64,000 nucleotides of DNA from Xylaria sp. FL1777 (lineage: Eukaryota > Ascomycota > Sordariomycetes > Xylariales > Xylariaceae). The stretch lies in the NCBI GenBank assembly GCA_022578965.1, contig MU400610.1:81402-145401 (forward strand). The letters run 5' to 3'. The notes below the pieces were generated by a model. The model was given only the letters and a program-made list of their open reading frames with translations. It was not told where the DNA came from and ran no database searches. The translations under genes were made by a program, and so were the position numbers. This document shows, piece by piece, positions 24,126 to 37,020 of this stretch (positions are counted from its first letter, which is position 1; each line of letters starts with the position of its first letter).

Positions 24126-24709
24126 TATTGTATTATTTAGGTTTAATAGCTTTAAAAAGCTATGCTAAAAGCTACTTAATTTTATACGTAAGTAAAAACT
24201 GTGCTAAAGCTAAATAAAAATATTTTTGCTAACTGTTTGCTATTATAACTTATACTTTTTTTATAGCTAATTATATAAGTGCTACTGTTTAAAAACTGCG
24301 TTGTTTGATTTTTATTTAATATTATTACTTTTGCTGCTTATATTTTTGCTTGTTGTATAAGCGTAGCTTTTTATTACTTAAACTGCTTATTAATAGTTTT
24401 TAAACAGGTTTTCTTTAAGCTAGTTTTAAAGCTTTAGTATATTAGCAATAGTTTGCAATTTTATTTTTTGCGTAGTTATTAGCGCAGTTTTTCCTAGTAA
24501 GTAACCTTTCGGGCAAATAGTATTTTTGCTTGCTAAATTGTTAGCTTTTTGCTTACGCGGCGTTTTTATAGCAGCAATAATATATAGTTAGCTTAAAGTT
24601 AGTTTTATTATAAACTGCATAAAGCAGTAAATAAAAGCGTCTTTAGTTAGCTTACGCGCTTAAATAGCTTTTAAGCATTCTGCTACTTAAGCTAAGTGGT
24701 TGCTTTAAT
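24126..24709 (-). mobile_element. Element A3, 584-bp relative of A1/A2
   Basis: It starts TATTGTATTATTTAGG, almost the same as A1/A2 (TATTGTATTACTTAGG), and stays weakly alignable for about 150 bp, for example around ARTAAAAACTGTRCT. After that it is unrelated. The exact 16-bp duplication shows that it inserted as this 584-bp unit. A minus-strand frame reads through most of it with few stops, including K-T-P-R-K-Q and G-Y-L-L-G-K near 24470-24570. It may be a related family, a shortened derivative or a truncated copy. Its GC content (GCGC, CGGG) is higher than its surroundings. Confidence 0.7.
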
Positions 24710-24979
24710 AAATATTACTAATATATTTAATTATAATATTATTTTAAAAATATTATAGCTAAAAACTAGCAACTTTTTAATTTGATAAAAAGCAAAAACC
24801 ATTAATTAAAAAAGCAAAAAATAAAACAAAAAAATTAGAAAAATCGCAAAAAAAATCTTAAACAAAATACTAAAAGTATATTATAAATTCTATAAACTAT
24901 TTAAAAAAAAAAAAAAAAAAAACTTTTTAAATATAGCTTATAAAACTATTACATTTTTATTAAAAAAAAATATTAATTA

Positions 24980-26260
24980 AAGCTTTATTAAGTAAACTAT
25001 ATAAGCTTAAACAAAACAAATGCTTTATAAAAATATATTTAAAAAAATCTAGCAAAAGAATTCTTAAAAAAATTTTACTTATTTATTAAATATTTTATAG
25101 TATTAATACTTAAAATAAAAAATAAAAAATAACTAATTAATAAAAAAAAAAAACTAATATAACAAATAATAATTAATTATTAACTATTAAACGTAATTAT
25201 TATTGCAAATAAATACTTTTTTATTTTATTAATAACTATAAAAAAAAATATTAGCTAAATAAAATAGTTTATAGCAGTTAATATTTTAAATAAATACTAC
25301 GCTATTAAAATAACTAAAAAAAAAAATAAAAAACTGCTATATAAATAATATATAAACTATATAAATATATAGTTATATTATAAAAACTATAAAATATATT
25401 AGCTAGCTTTTAATATATAATAATAATAATTTTACGGAAGTTTTTAAATAAATTTATGTTTATTTATTTAAATAATATTTTAATTTACTTTAAAATACTA
25501 AAAAAACATAAAAAACATATAACTTAAGTATTAAAAACATTTAAATAAACAAAATTACAATTTAATATAAAAAAGTATATATAGCATATATAAAAAATTA
25601 ACTTTTTAAAATTTATAATTACTTTAAAACAAATATAAATTTAACAATTAAAAATTAATATAATGTAAAATTTAAAAATATTTAACTTAGCTACTATTAT
25701 AAATATATAATAAGCATTAAAATTTTTAAACTATGTTTAAATATTAATTTAAAACTTTAAAAAAATAGCGTTTTATTTTATAAAGTATACAAAAAAAAAA
25801 TACAAAAAAAAATCCTTTTTAATTTTAAAAGAAGCTTAAAAAGCTTTTAAAAAACTAAAACTAAAAATTACTTTTAATTTTATACTTAAACTACTTAATT
25901 TATAAAAAAAAAAAAAGCTAAAAACAAATGCTTTAAATAGTATAATTATAAAAGTTTTAAAACAACTAAAAAATAACAAAAAATAGCATTTAGTAGCTTA
26001 TTATTTTAAAGCACTACAAAATATAGCATTATAATACTTTATATATAATAAAGAACTGCTTATAATTATTATAGCACTTAAAAAGTAAAAACCGTTTTTT
26101 ATAAAAACTATAAAGCTAATTAAGATTTATTTAAATTATTAAAACTTAATAAAATTTATAACTATGTAAAAAATTATTAAACAACATAAAAATTAAATAG
26201 TTTTTTTTTTTAAATTTAACTTTAAGATATGCTATATTAAAAAAAAAAAAAAACATTTAA
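24980..26260 (+). pseudogene. Gypsy pol relic: reverse transcriptase and RNase H
   Basis: One frame (codons at 25465, 25468 and so on) carries the Ty3/gypsy landmarks in order. A P/L-x-Y-K-L-K-Q start lies near 24990-25010. A-S-F-Q follows, where the family has (P)A-S/T-F-Q, near 25403. Then come F-I-Y-L-N-N-I-L-I-Y with the catalytic site at 25465-25476 (family Y-L-D-D-I-L) and K-K-H-K-K-H-I. The linker K-E-A-x-K-A-F-K-K-L-K appears near 25830. RNase H shows H-L-V-A-Y-Y-F-K-A-L at 25987 and N-K-E-L-L at 26047-26061, matching HPVAYxSxxL and DKELLA. Aspartates have become asparagines and Gln/Trp codons stops, as G-to-A and C-to-T mutation predicts. Integrase is missing downstream. Confidence 0.9.
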
Positions 26261-26541
26261 GCAAACATATTAAGCTAACAAAGTTAAAAAAAATTTAAGG
26301 TTTTAAAAAAAAACATTTAAGTACTACATCCCTAAAAAAATAAAAGCTTAAAAGTTAAAGTTATACTTAAAAACTTTATAAATACATAGCTATAATAAGC
26401 TTATAACTTAAAAAAGTTAATAAAACTATAAAAACATAAAAAATCAAAAAATAATAAGCTAATATATAAACATAAAGTTTATTTACTAAAATTTTTATAA
26501 AATAAGTTTATTAAAGAGTTTTATAAACACTTATTATATAA

Positions 26542-27056
26542 TGTAATAAACCTATTATATATTAATATAACAGGTTTGCTTTTAAAGTCTTAATTTGCAA
26601 GTAATAATAGGATTTTTAACGGTAGTCCGTTAGGAAAGTTTTTAAGGTACTTTTATTATTATGCATTAATAAAGGTTTTAAAGAATTAAAAGTAATAAAT
26701 GTATTAATGCTTAGTAGTTATAAAAAATTAATAGCTAAAAAGCTAAAAACTAAATAAATAACTAAATATAAAAAATGCATAATTATATAAACAAAAAAAA
26801 CAATAGTAATAATTTATAAATGTTGCTTTTTTAATAAACTTAATGCTATATTGTTTTAAGTTTAAAGCTTAATAAACTTAACGCTTAAGTTTATTAAGTT
26901 TAAGGCTTAATAAATTTAACGCTTAAGTTTATTAAGTTTATACATTAAACTTTTATAGTAGTTTAAATATATATTTTCTTAACAAATAGAACTTTTTTTA
27001 TGCATGCTTTTTTTATACTTAGCTTTTAATTAGCTTAGTTAGCTTATTTTATAACA
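26542..27056 (-). repeat. Gypsy-type LTR, inverted copy
   Basis: It is the reverse complement of the LTR at 5936-6395 plus 13776-13831 and is uninterrupted. It keeps several GC-rich spots (for example AACGGTAGTCCGTTAGG near 26619) that are lost in the left copy, so it is less mutated. Its orientation is opposite to the left LTR although the body between them reads + throughout. No 5-bp duplication brackets it. Confidence 0.8.
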
Positions 27057-27072
27057 TTATTTTTTTTTTTCG
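27057..27072 (-). other. Possible polypurine tract next to the inverted LTR
   Basis: On the minus strand this reads ACGAAAAAAAAAATAA directly before TGTTATAAAA. If real, it makes 26542-27056 the 3' LTR of a different, minus-strand gypsy copy whose body lies to the right. The tract is short and the region AT-rich, so chance is possible. Confidence 0.35.
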
Positions 27073-27160
27073 TAATTGTTGTTTTAATAATTTTGTATTT
27101 TTTTTTTCGTAAGTTTTTTTCCTTTATTTTTTGTTTTTTTTGTTTTTTGTGCTTATTATG

Positions 27161-27170
27161 TTTAGTAAGG
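27161..27170. repeat. Target-site duplication of LINE2
   Basis: TTTAGTAAGG recurs at 39675-39684, after the LINE2 tail. With one G/A difference the match extends to 14 bp. Confidence 0.8.
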
Positions 27171-28669
27171 GACCTTTTTTGAATTTTTTACACTTAATTA
27201 TAACTTTGTAAGTTTAAGCTTAATCATTAAATAATTAAGATTACTAAAGTTAACGTAGCAACTTTTATTTACTAAGTAGGTTATATTTTATTTGCAGAGT
27301 GTAAATATAACAAAAAACAAAGAAATAGTGTTAAATAACTTATTTATTAAAAACGTAATTAACGTATTACTAAAACTTATTAGCAATATAACTATAAAGC
27401 AGTAGCGTTTTAATAAAAAACGTAAAGCTAACGGACTTTTTAATGTATAAAAAATAGTTAATAAAATTATAAAACTAGTATTATAGCTACTAATAAAAGA
27501 AAAAATAGCAAAAAGAATCTTTTTTTAAAAAAACGTAAAAAAAGTGCAAATAGTACATACGTTAAAAAAAGCTTAAAAAAGCTAGCAAAGCATAAAACCT
27601 AACAACAAAAATAACTTTAATATATTTATAACTTGCTATAACTTAAATGCTATTATAAAAGCTAACTAAAAAAGCGTTAAAAATACTATTTAAAAGCTTT
27701 TTTAATAAACTTTATTAAACGTAAACATATTAAAATTTTAAGCATAAATTGTAGCTTTATAGCTAGCCTGCAATAATAAAGTAATGCTATTTAAGCAAAA
27801 CAAAAAAATACTAATTAAAGTTAAAAAATAAGCTAATAACTTTAAAAATAAAATATTAGCTAATATTATTAAAGCAATAAATATAACGCTTATAAGTAAT
27901 AATATAATTGCTGCTAAAAAGTTATATAGCAAAAATACAATAATTACTTTTAAAAAAGCAATGCTTTAAAAAGCTAAAAAAAAAGAATAAATTATAAAAG
28001 CTTTTAAAAAAAGGTTAAAAGTATAACAAAAAAAAGCAGCACTAATAATAAAAAGCGTTTTAGCAAAACAAGTTAAAGTAATACATTTAAATAAAAACTT
28101 ATTGCAGTTATTATATAGTAAACATCCTAAAGTTATAAAGTATAAAAAAATGCTGTTTAAAAATATAAAAGCTAAATTTACGTTAATATTATTATATATA
28201 AGTAGTATTATAGCAGCTAAAATAATATATAAAAATAGCTTTTTATAAAAAGCTTAGCTATTTAATTGCAAACTTTTTGTTATAAAGCTTAAAGTTATAT
28301 AGTGCTTTAATTGCTATAAATATAGTTATATAGCTAAATATTGCTGCAAAAACTTAAAGTATAACTATTGTTTAGCTTTAAAGCATTAAAAAAGTAAAAA
28401 AAGCTGCTTAATAAAAACGCAAAAAGTAAAGCAAAAATATATAAACTATAAAAAAGTATACATAATATAAAATCAAGCTTATTAAAAAAGAATTAAACAA
28501 AAAAACAAAGCAAAAGCAGTATATATATTATAACTTAAAAGCTTTTAAAGTGCTAAAAAAGCAGTAATAACAAGTAAAAAAGTAAATAAAAGTAATTTAA
28601 AAATGCTAATAATATTAGCATTTATAAAACTAAATAAAGAAAAGTTATTAGCAAAAAAACAGCAAACTA

Positions 28670-31659
28670 GCAATGCAAACAAAAACTTATTTTTATTAAC
28701 TTAATAATATATAACATTGCTTTTTAAAACATTATAAAATTTAAAAATAATATAATATATATGCTATAAAATAATAGCTTTAATTATATAATAGTTTAAA
28801 AGCTAATAATTAATAAATATAACAATATATATTGCTTTAATAGTAATAGCTATTAAGTTGTTTAGTTAAAAAGTAAAGCTGCGCTATATATAAACAAAAA
28901 GATTATAATAAAAATGCTAATAAAAAACGCTAATAAAAACTAAATAAAAGTTATAATAAGTAGTAATAATTTAGCAATATTTTTATAGTTAATATATTTA
29001 TTAAATTAAGAAAAAATAGTTTAATGCAGTTTAATTTAAAAAATATATAAAACAAGTAAGCTAAAAAAACGCTATATATTTATAAGCAACTTTAATTTTT
29101 ACTACTTATTATAGAACTTAAAAAGCAAAAAAAGCTAAAAAGCAAATAAACTAGTTAAGTTTACTACATAATAAGATTTTATATTAGCTACTTTTTAAAA
29201 AAAAATAACTAAAACAAAATATAAACAAAAAAGCTTAATAATAAACCTAATATAAATATTTAGTAATTTAGCTATTACTTACTAAAAAAACTTAAAGTAG
29301 CTAAGTTTTAATTATAAAGCACTAAAAGTTACAATTAATTTAAGAGCAGCTTTATAAAAATACTTAAAAAAGGCAAAAAAATAAAACTAGCTTAAATTAA
29401 ATAAAAATAAAGCAGCTGCAAAAGCAAAAGCTATTATTATAGAAATATATATGCTATATATATTTAGCAAGCTAAATAATGCTTTTAACTTTTTAATCTA
29501 ATAACTAATAAAAATAGCAAATAAAACAACGCTTAAAAAAACTATAAAAAAGAAATACTAAGTATTACTTTAGTAGTTTTTAAAAGTAGTTAAAACAAAA
29601 AAAAAAGTAAAACAGGCATACTGCAGGTTTTAAAGCAAAAGAACTAAAGCAGCATAGCAAGCCTTTAAAAAAAAAAAGAAAGCCTTTAGTAATAAAGTAA
29701 AAAAAGCGCAAAAACATAGCTAAAAACAAGCATTTATAAAAGCATTTAAAAATTTTAAGTTATTATAAAGCTTAGCTAAATAAGCAAAGTTTACTTATAA
29801 GCTAGCTTTAAAAGTTATTATAATTTTACTATTAAAACAAATAAAAAGTAAATTGCTTTTTGTTAATATTTTTAAAAAAAAAACGGCTTTATTAATAAAA
29901 CGCTTTTTTTTTGCATTATTAGCAAACCTGTTTAATATACTTAAAAAAAACCTAACTTATAATAGCTATTAAAAGTTTATAATTAATATTAATATAAAAA
30001 AAAAGACATAATATTGCTAATATAAAAGTTAGTGCTATAAAAAGCGCTAAAAAATAACTTATTATTTAATAGCTTTTTTAAAGCTTATAAATTTGCTTTA
30101 GCAAAAAAAATAGTAATACTATATATTGCTAGCTTTTTATTAAAGTATTATTTAGTGCAATTTAAGCAAGCAAAAATAATAGTTATATTTAAACCTAAAA
30201 AATTAAAAAAAACTAAAAGAACAGTTAAAAAGTAGCGCTTTATTATGCTTATTTATATAATAAAAAAAGTGCTAAAAAAAAAGCTATATTACTACATAAC
30301 AAAAATAACTAAGCAAAAAAGTTTTTTATTAAACAATTAAATAAGTAATAAATAAAACAAATTAATAAATATAATTATTAAATTAGTATTAAAAATAGCA
30401 AAAAAAGCAATTAGCAAAAAAAGCATAGCATTTTTATTGCAGCTAAACATTATAAAAGCTTTTAATACTATTAATAAAAAGAAAATAATATATATTTTAT
30501 AACAAAAGGGCTTTTTTTTTTAAATAGTTATATAAGTAAACTTTTTTATATTAAATTATATAGTACGTTTATGCTTTAACAAAGCAGTATTTTAGCTAAT
30601 AGCGCTAAAAGCTAAGATTTTTTAAAGGTTTTTGCTTTTATTTTTTTTTTTCTTTTTATATATTTTAATACTTTATAACAATTTTGCTATATACTAAAAG
30701 CTAATAATAATTAGGTTTGCTAATAATATTAACTTTATTATAGCAAACCTAAATATAAAGCAAAATTATAAAGCTTTAAAAGTAATATAAAAAACATATA
30801 AAAGCTAAATAAAACAATATAAAATAAAGTTTATACTATAAAAAAGCAAATTAATATATTTTTTTAGTAGCAAAATAGTGCTTATGCAAGTAGTATACTT
30901 TTTTAACGTAATAATATACTTAAAAAATAACGCAAGGTTTTTAAAAGTATAGTTTAACAAAAATATAAAATAAAAAAAATATTTAGCAAAGCTTAAAAAA
31001 AAACTAAGCATTTAGTTATATGTAGTAATTAAGCTGCAAAACTTTATATAAAGCAATAATATAGCAAAAGTAAAGCAAATATATATTATAATAATATAAA
31101 GCACTTTAGTTTATAATATAGCAATTTAGCATAAAAACTTTAAAAAAACTAAAGCAAAAAGCATTATTAATTTATTAGTAATAACTTAAAATAAATGCTT
31201 TAAACGTATAGCTAAAGCTTTTAAAGCAATTAAAATAAAGTACTTAAAAACTAAAATAAAGATTTTTTTTATTAATTTATATTTTAGCAGTAAAACAGCA
31301 GCTTGCAAATATTACATAAAAAGTTTAGCAGTTAGAAAATTAATTTAAAAAGCAATAAAAAAAATTAGAACTTTTATTTAAAACATAAAAGCTTAAAAAG
31401 CTAAAAACTAAACAAGAAGCAAGCTTATAAGCAGCAATAAAAGCATAACTAAAAAAGATTTAACGTTAGTTTTAAACTTTTAGCAAAAAAAGTAGTTAAA
31501 AAAAAAAAAACCTAAAATTATATTAAAAAAAAAATAAATAAGCAAATAAAGCTAAACTAAAACAAACAGTAGTTATTTAGTAATAACTAAACAAAAGCTT
31601 AGCAAAAATAAAACTTTTAAAAAGTATAGCAAATTATTAAAGCATAAAATAGCTATAAT
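28670..31659 (+). pseudogene. LINE2 ORF2, 5' part (EN and RT)
   Basis: This is the counterpart of LINE1 17095-20085. RT motif A reads L-N-I-I-K-A-F-N at about 30443-30466 and the catalytic box F-A-N-N at 30716-30727. The two are in the same frame. The reading stops at copia2. The gene continues at 39018 after the insertion, where the first cysteine of the C-terminal motif has become tyrosine (TGT to TAT). Confidence 0.85.
31655..31659. repeat. Target-site duplication ATAAT of copia2
   Basis: ATAAT is repeated at 39013-39017. The empty site is visible in LINE1 near 20083 (GCTATAGTAATATAAATATG), where a single ATAGT stands in its place. Confidence 0.9.
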
Positions 31660-31946
31660 TGTTAGAATAACTAGTTATTAGTTGCAACTTTTATGTATAG
31701 TACATACAATAAGTTTTGCACAAAAACCACTTTATATAAAGGCTATTACATAAACCGAAGTAATTTTAGTGTTAGTTTAGCTTATATGCTAGCAAAGTTT
31801 TTATACATAAAGAAAAACTTTTGCTTTATACGAACTTTTTTTTCTTTTAAACATATAAAACATAAATAGCTTATAATATAAAAATTATTATACTTTGTTT
31901 TAGCATATATATATTAAACGTACAATTATATAAAGCTTATTTAATA
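31660..31946 (+). repeat. Copia2 5' LTR
   Basis: It is 287 bp and runs from TGTTAGAATAACTAG to GCTTATTTAATA. The partner is 38726-39012, which still ends ATTTAACA. Here the final CA has become TA. Confidence 0.92.
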
Positions 31947-31966
31947 CTAATTAGTAGTTATATTTG
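31947..31966 (+). other. Copia2 primer-binding region
   Basis: CTAATTAGTAGTTATATTTG follows the 5' LTR and is conserved in copia1 with one C/T change. CTAATTAG may be a mutated CTGGTTAG, which would put TGG one base after the LTR. The primer tRNA was not identified. Confidence 0.4.
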
Positions 31967-34900
31967 TACTTTTAACTTACTTATAACAAACTATAGATTA
32001 GCTAAAGTAATAACAAAGTTATATAATATACTTTTATTTTAATTCGTTAAAAAAAAATTTGTTTTTTGTATTACGCTTGTTTTTTTTTTAACGTACGGAT
32101 ATATTGTTTAGTTTACTTCTTTTAATTAGCTAAAGTAAGCACGTACAAAAAAAAAAAAAAGAAAATCCAATTTATTTATATATAAAAATTAAACTTTTAA
32201 TCCGTTTATTAGTACTAAGAATAAAATAAAAAAAATAGCAAGCAACTTTGTTACTTTTTTAATTATATTGCTATATAAACACTAAGCAATATATTAATTA
32301 TACTGCTATACAAAAGCAAAACAACAACTTATATAACTTAAATATAAAATTAAATATACTATACAATTTAGCTAAATTTATTATGTTTTAAAAAAACAAA
32401 CAACTGTTTATAACGCTTTTAAAGTTAAAGCTAGTTATTTTTACGTATAAAAACTTAGCTAAAAACGTTTTAATAAACGCATAATAAATAAACGTTTAAA
32501 TTAATTTTAAAATATAGGGCTAAAAGATTAATTTTAGCTATATAACTAAAATTAAGCTAAATATTAAGCTAGTATTTTATTATGCTAACTATTTATATTT
32601 CTATAAACTATTGGACTATTTTTAAGAAAAGTTCGCTAAAACTTTTAAAAAATAAACAAAAGATTATTTTTAGGAAATTTATTAAGGCATATAAAACGCT
32701 TTGCTTAAAAACTTTAAGTTAAAAAAAATCTATTTAATATTAAAAATAACTATAATTTAAAAGCTTATAAAAATAGCTTACGGAAACTTTATAATTAAAA
32801 AATTAAAAAAACTATTAAATACTTATTATATAATAACTATTTAACTATTAGTAATATTTTTAATACTAAACTAATAGCTAAATATTTTTTTGTATAATAA
32901 TTAAAACTTTTTAAACTATTTATATATTAAACTACTTTTTAAAGACTTAAGTTTTAACGTATAATTTTAAACGTAATAACATAAATATTAACTATAATTA
33001 ATCTAGCTAAGTATTAAACATTAAAATTTCTTTAAGCTGTTTAATTTTTGTATAACAAAAGCAAGCTACAAACTAATTTTTTAATTAGTATATAAATATT
33101 CTATTTAGCATTATTTATTACGAACACTAAAGCAAAAAACATATGTTTATATAACATTAAATTTAGCTATTAAAAGTACGTTTTTTAACTTATTTTTAAT
33201 AAGGTTTATATAAAACGGATTTATACCTTTTAATAAATATATTATTTTTTAGAAAAGCTAAAACTTAAGCTAGAACTATATAAGCAAGCTATATAACTTA
33301 TTATATAATAAGGCTTGTTTATTTATTGCTGCTTGCTAACGTATTAAAATTATAAAAAACTAATATTATGCTATATTTTTATATATTTTAAAAAGTTATA
33401 CAAAGAACTTTTTTATTAACTGCATTAGTTTAAACAAAACTTAAAATAAAATATACTGTATAATAAATATTTATTTTAATACTAATATAAACTATAATTA
33501 GTATTAAGCTAACTAAACAATAGTTTTTTTTGTATAAATAAAAAAAAAAAACTTAAACTTAGCTTTGCATAAAATATTTAAATTAATGCTTAACAAGCTT
33601 AAAAAAGCATAATAAACGCTTAGCGCTAATTACTAAAGCAAAATTTAACTAAATATAAACATTATATAAGCATATTAAAATGTATTAAAATTAATTATAA
33701 TATTAATTTTTTAAAAACTTATATATAAAAGATTTTTTGTTAACTTATAAGCATACTTATATATAACATTAAATAATATAGCAAAAACTTTTATATAAAA
33801 AAATAATAAGTTATACTTTATAAACTAAAAATATAACTATAGTTATATAAAAAACTAACAACTTAAATTTATACTAAAGTTATTAAGTTAACTAATTAAA
33901 TAGCTAAGCTACTTTTAAAGCTGTAACTAAAAAAACTAAAACTTTTATACGAACAAAAAATGCTTTGTTTGCTAAAAAAAAAGCTACTAGTTAACATGTT
34001 ATACTTTTTAAAAAAAAGCTTGCACAAAAAACATATTTTTTAATTTATACAAAATAATTTATAGCTAGAAATTTATTTTAAAAGAATTTTTTTTATACAT
34101 AACAAAATACAAAAAATATTTAAAGTTAAATAACAGTACTAAAAATATTAATAAAAAATTTAATAACTAAATTACTTAATATTTAATAAATAGTATATTT
34201 TTTTATTATATAACAAGAAAAAACATTTAAAACTATAAAATAATAGTGCTATATAATTAGTTTATATTAAGCAATTATTATTATATAAACTACTAAAGTA
34301 AACTTTAAAATATTAGCGCTTTTAACTATTTAATAGTAAAAAAAGCTTAATTAAAAGCATACTTTTAAATATATTTTTATATAAAAGTTAGTTAAACTTT
34401 AAGTAGCGCTTATATTTATTTTAGCAAAAATAATATTATAAGTATTATAAGCACTATATAAATAAAAAATACTTTTAGTATAACTATATACTATATTTTA
34501 AATATTTTTATTTCTTTTTTATTTTTATTAAAAAATACTAACTGCTTAAAAGCATACTTTAATAATATAAAAAACGTTATTATATAATAAAACAAAAAAA
34601 CTATTTTTATTATATAGAAATAAAAATATTTATTTTTTAATATTAGTTTATATAAAGCAAGTTTATATTTTATAAAAATAAAACTCCAAAAGTTTTATAA
34701 ATGCTTTAAATATTTTTATATAAAGAAGCTATATAATATGCTTAATTATATAAGCTATAATATTAATTGCTTTGCTTTAAAAAAAATCTAAAAGTTTTGC
34801 TATTATTGCTAGTTATATAACTAAGCATTTTGTTGTTTTAAGTTTATAATTAAAAATAATTATAACTTTAATTATAAAGTTATAATTAATGCTATATAAA

Positions 34901-35799
34901 TAAACAATAAGCAAGTTTTATATATAATTAATGTAGCTATATTGTTTTAAATAGCTATATTTTTAAAATTTATGTTTGCATAAAACGCTTAAAAAGCTTT
35001 ATATAAGTGCTAAATTAACATATATTAAAAACTTTTAAACTATATTATATATAACTTTAATATAAACTTTTTGTTTAAAGAATTTTAAAACTAAGCTAAA
35101 ATTATAAGTATAAAGTGCTAAAAAATGCTTATTAAAGCTTATTAAGCTATTAGCAAAATAAAAAAAGCACATAAATCTTTTTGTTATATGTATAACATAT
35201 TAAAAGCTAAACTAGGTTACTATACAAAAAATAAATTAATTTTACAAATAGTAATTAAAACTTTAAATAATACTGCAAAGCTTAATAGCTTAGTTTTAAT
35301 GCTTTTTATATTTAAAGCATATTTAAAGGTTAATTAAAACTTTCTTTTTTTGCTAAATATTATACAAAAAGCTAAAGCAGTTAAAAAAGCTATAAAAATG
35401 CTTTATAAAAAACAAACAAAAGTTAAAATTAGCTGTACAATTTATAAACATAATAAGCTAGCTTTATATAAAGTATTATTTTTACTTTTACGTAATAAAA
35501 TCTTTATATAACATAAAAAGCAAAGCTAAAAAAAACCATATAAAATATAGTTAATTAAAAAACTTAATATAATTATTAACTTTATAAACAGCTTAATTTG
35601 CTTTAAATAAACATAAGTTAAGCTATATTACTATATAATTAAACATATTTTAGCAAATAATAAAAAAAAAAACATAACTGTTATAGAACTAACTATAAAA
35701 CTAGCTATACAAAAAAAACGCAAAAGATTTAAAAAAGCTAAAAACTTTTTTATAGCATTTGTATAAAACATTAGTAACTTGTTTTTAACTCTAAAAAAA

Positions 35800-37020
35800 A
35801 AACAAAACTATGCTTTAGTAATAAAGTTGCGCAAAAACGGCATTATTAGCATTTTTAGCGCTTTGTTCGAAAAATTAAACGCTACAAAAATTAATAACCT
35901 TGTTATACGAAGTGTTTTCTAGTTTGTGAAATATAATCTAAACAAACATAGTAACACTTAAATTTTTAAGTTTTGCTTTGTATAAAAAATCAAAAAAAAA
36001 ACAACTAAGCTATATAAAAAGTTTAAATTAATTATGCAAAGCTATAATAATACGGAAAAAAAAACCATATTAACTTAATTGCTAATAATTTAGCAAATAA
36101 GCTAATAGCTATTGCTAGCTTTAGGCCTTTTGCTAATTTAAAACTTTAACGCTTTAAGCAAACTTTAAAATATTATATAAATATATATACAATTAAAAAA
36201 CAAGCTTGCACAAAAAATCTTTGCATAACTACTTTTTAAACTTGTTTTAAAGTATTTTAAAAAAACTATTATATAAATTATATAATTATTATATAGCTTA
36301 ACTAAATTAAAGCTATATTAGTTTAAAACTTACTACTAATATTACTATAAAAAACTTAGTATAGTAATTTTTACGTATAACTTATGTTTATTATTTATAT
36401 TAAGACTTTTATATAAATTTAGCATTATAAGTTTATAAATAAACAATACGTTTAGTTTTGCTATACTTAAATTCTTAGCGAAAAAAAAACATAAGTTATA
36501 TAAAGCAAAGTTTTATATAAAGCTAAAAAAAACTTTATAATAAAATTACTTTATTAAATTTAACAGTAATTAAGTTATTTTTTTGTACAAAAAAAATATA
36601 ACGCTTACGCAAAAAAGCTAAATAAACTAACTAGCTTTAATTAACTTTTATACAAAAAATGCTACATAATAATATGTTTTTTAACGCATACGTAGCGCTT
36701 ATATAAGCAGCATTTATTAACTAAAAACTATATATAACCTTGCAGCTACTGCTTAAATAATTAACTTAGCACTAGCAAATATTAAAAATCTAAACTATAA
36801 AATTAAATAGCAAATAAATAATTATAACTGCGGATTAACATTTATACTTTTAGATTTAAGCTATATAAAACTGTTTATTTTTATAAATAGTTTATTTGCA
36901 AATAATACTAATATAACTTTATAACTTAGATTTATTATTATACTTGCAATAAAGCACCGTACAAAAAAAAACCTAGCTTTTAAAATCGAAAAAAACATTA
37001 TATATTAAAACTTTAGTAAG
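35800..37020 (+). pseudogene. Copia2 reverse transcriptase relic
   Basis: The fingers region reads R-K-N-G-I-I, then A-L-F-E-K-L-N at about 35860-35880, then a V-F block and K-I-K-K-K-T-T. The frame then changes in an A-run near 36055-36063. After that come L-T-Q-L-L-I-I-Q at 36069 onward, where fungal copia elements have LTQSPTIQR, and a degraded TQAYVQS box followed by F-A-Q-L-L, where the family has a RPP motif. The catalytic box is F-A-N-N-T-N at 36895-36912, the mutated form of an x-x-D-D-T motif. Substitutions are D to N and Q to stop. RNase H should follow, but I could not read it with confidence. Confidence 0.82.

Larger units (their letters stand above)
5936..26541 (+). mobile_element. 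Ty3/gypsy relic, host of four later insertions
   Basis: The parts in order are: 5' LTR (5936-6395 plus 13776-13831, split by copia1), gag relic (about 14826-15003), gaps hit by LINE1, A2 and A3, then pol with RT and RNase H (about 24990-26260). All parts read on the + strand. Removing the insertions leaves about 4.7 kb of internal sequence. A gypsy integrase normally follows RNase H, but only about 280 bp separate RNase H from the next LTR, and that LTR (26542-27056) is inverted. The 3' half is therefore deleted or rearranged. Order, motifs and LTR together make the superfamily call firm. The exact 3' limit is uncertain. Confidence 0.8.

Noticed and set aside
5936..27056. Reading the inverted ~515-bp repeats as terminal inverted repeats of a Mutator-like DNA transposon
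   Set aside because: The body encodes gypsy Gag, RT and RNase H, and no 8-11-bp duplication flanks the outer ends. An LTR rearrangement is simpler.
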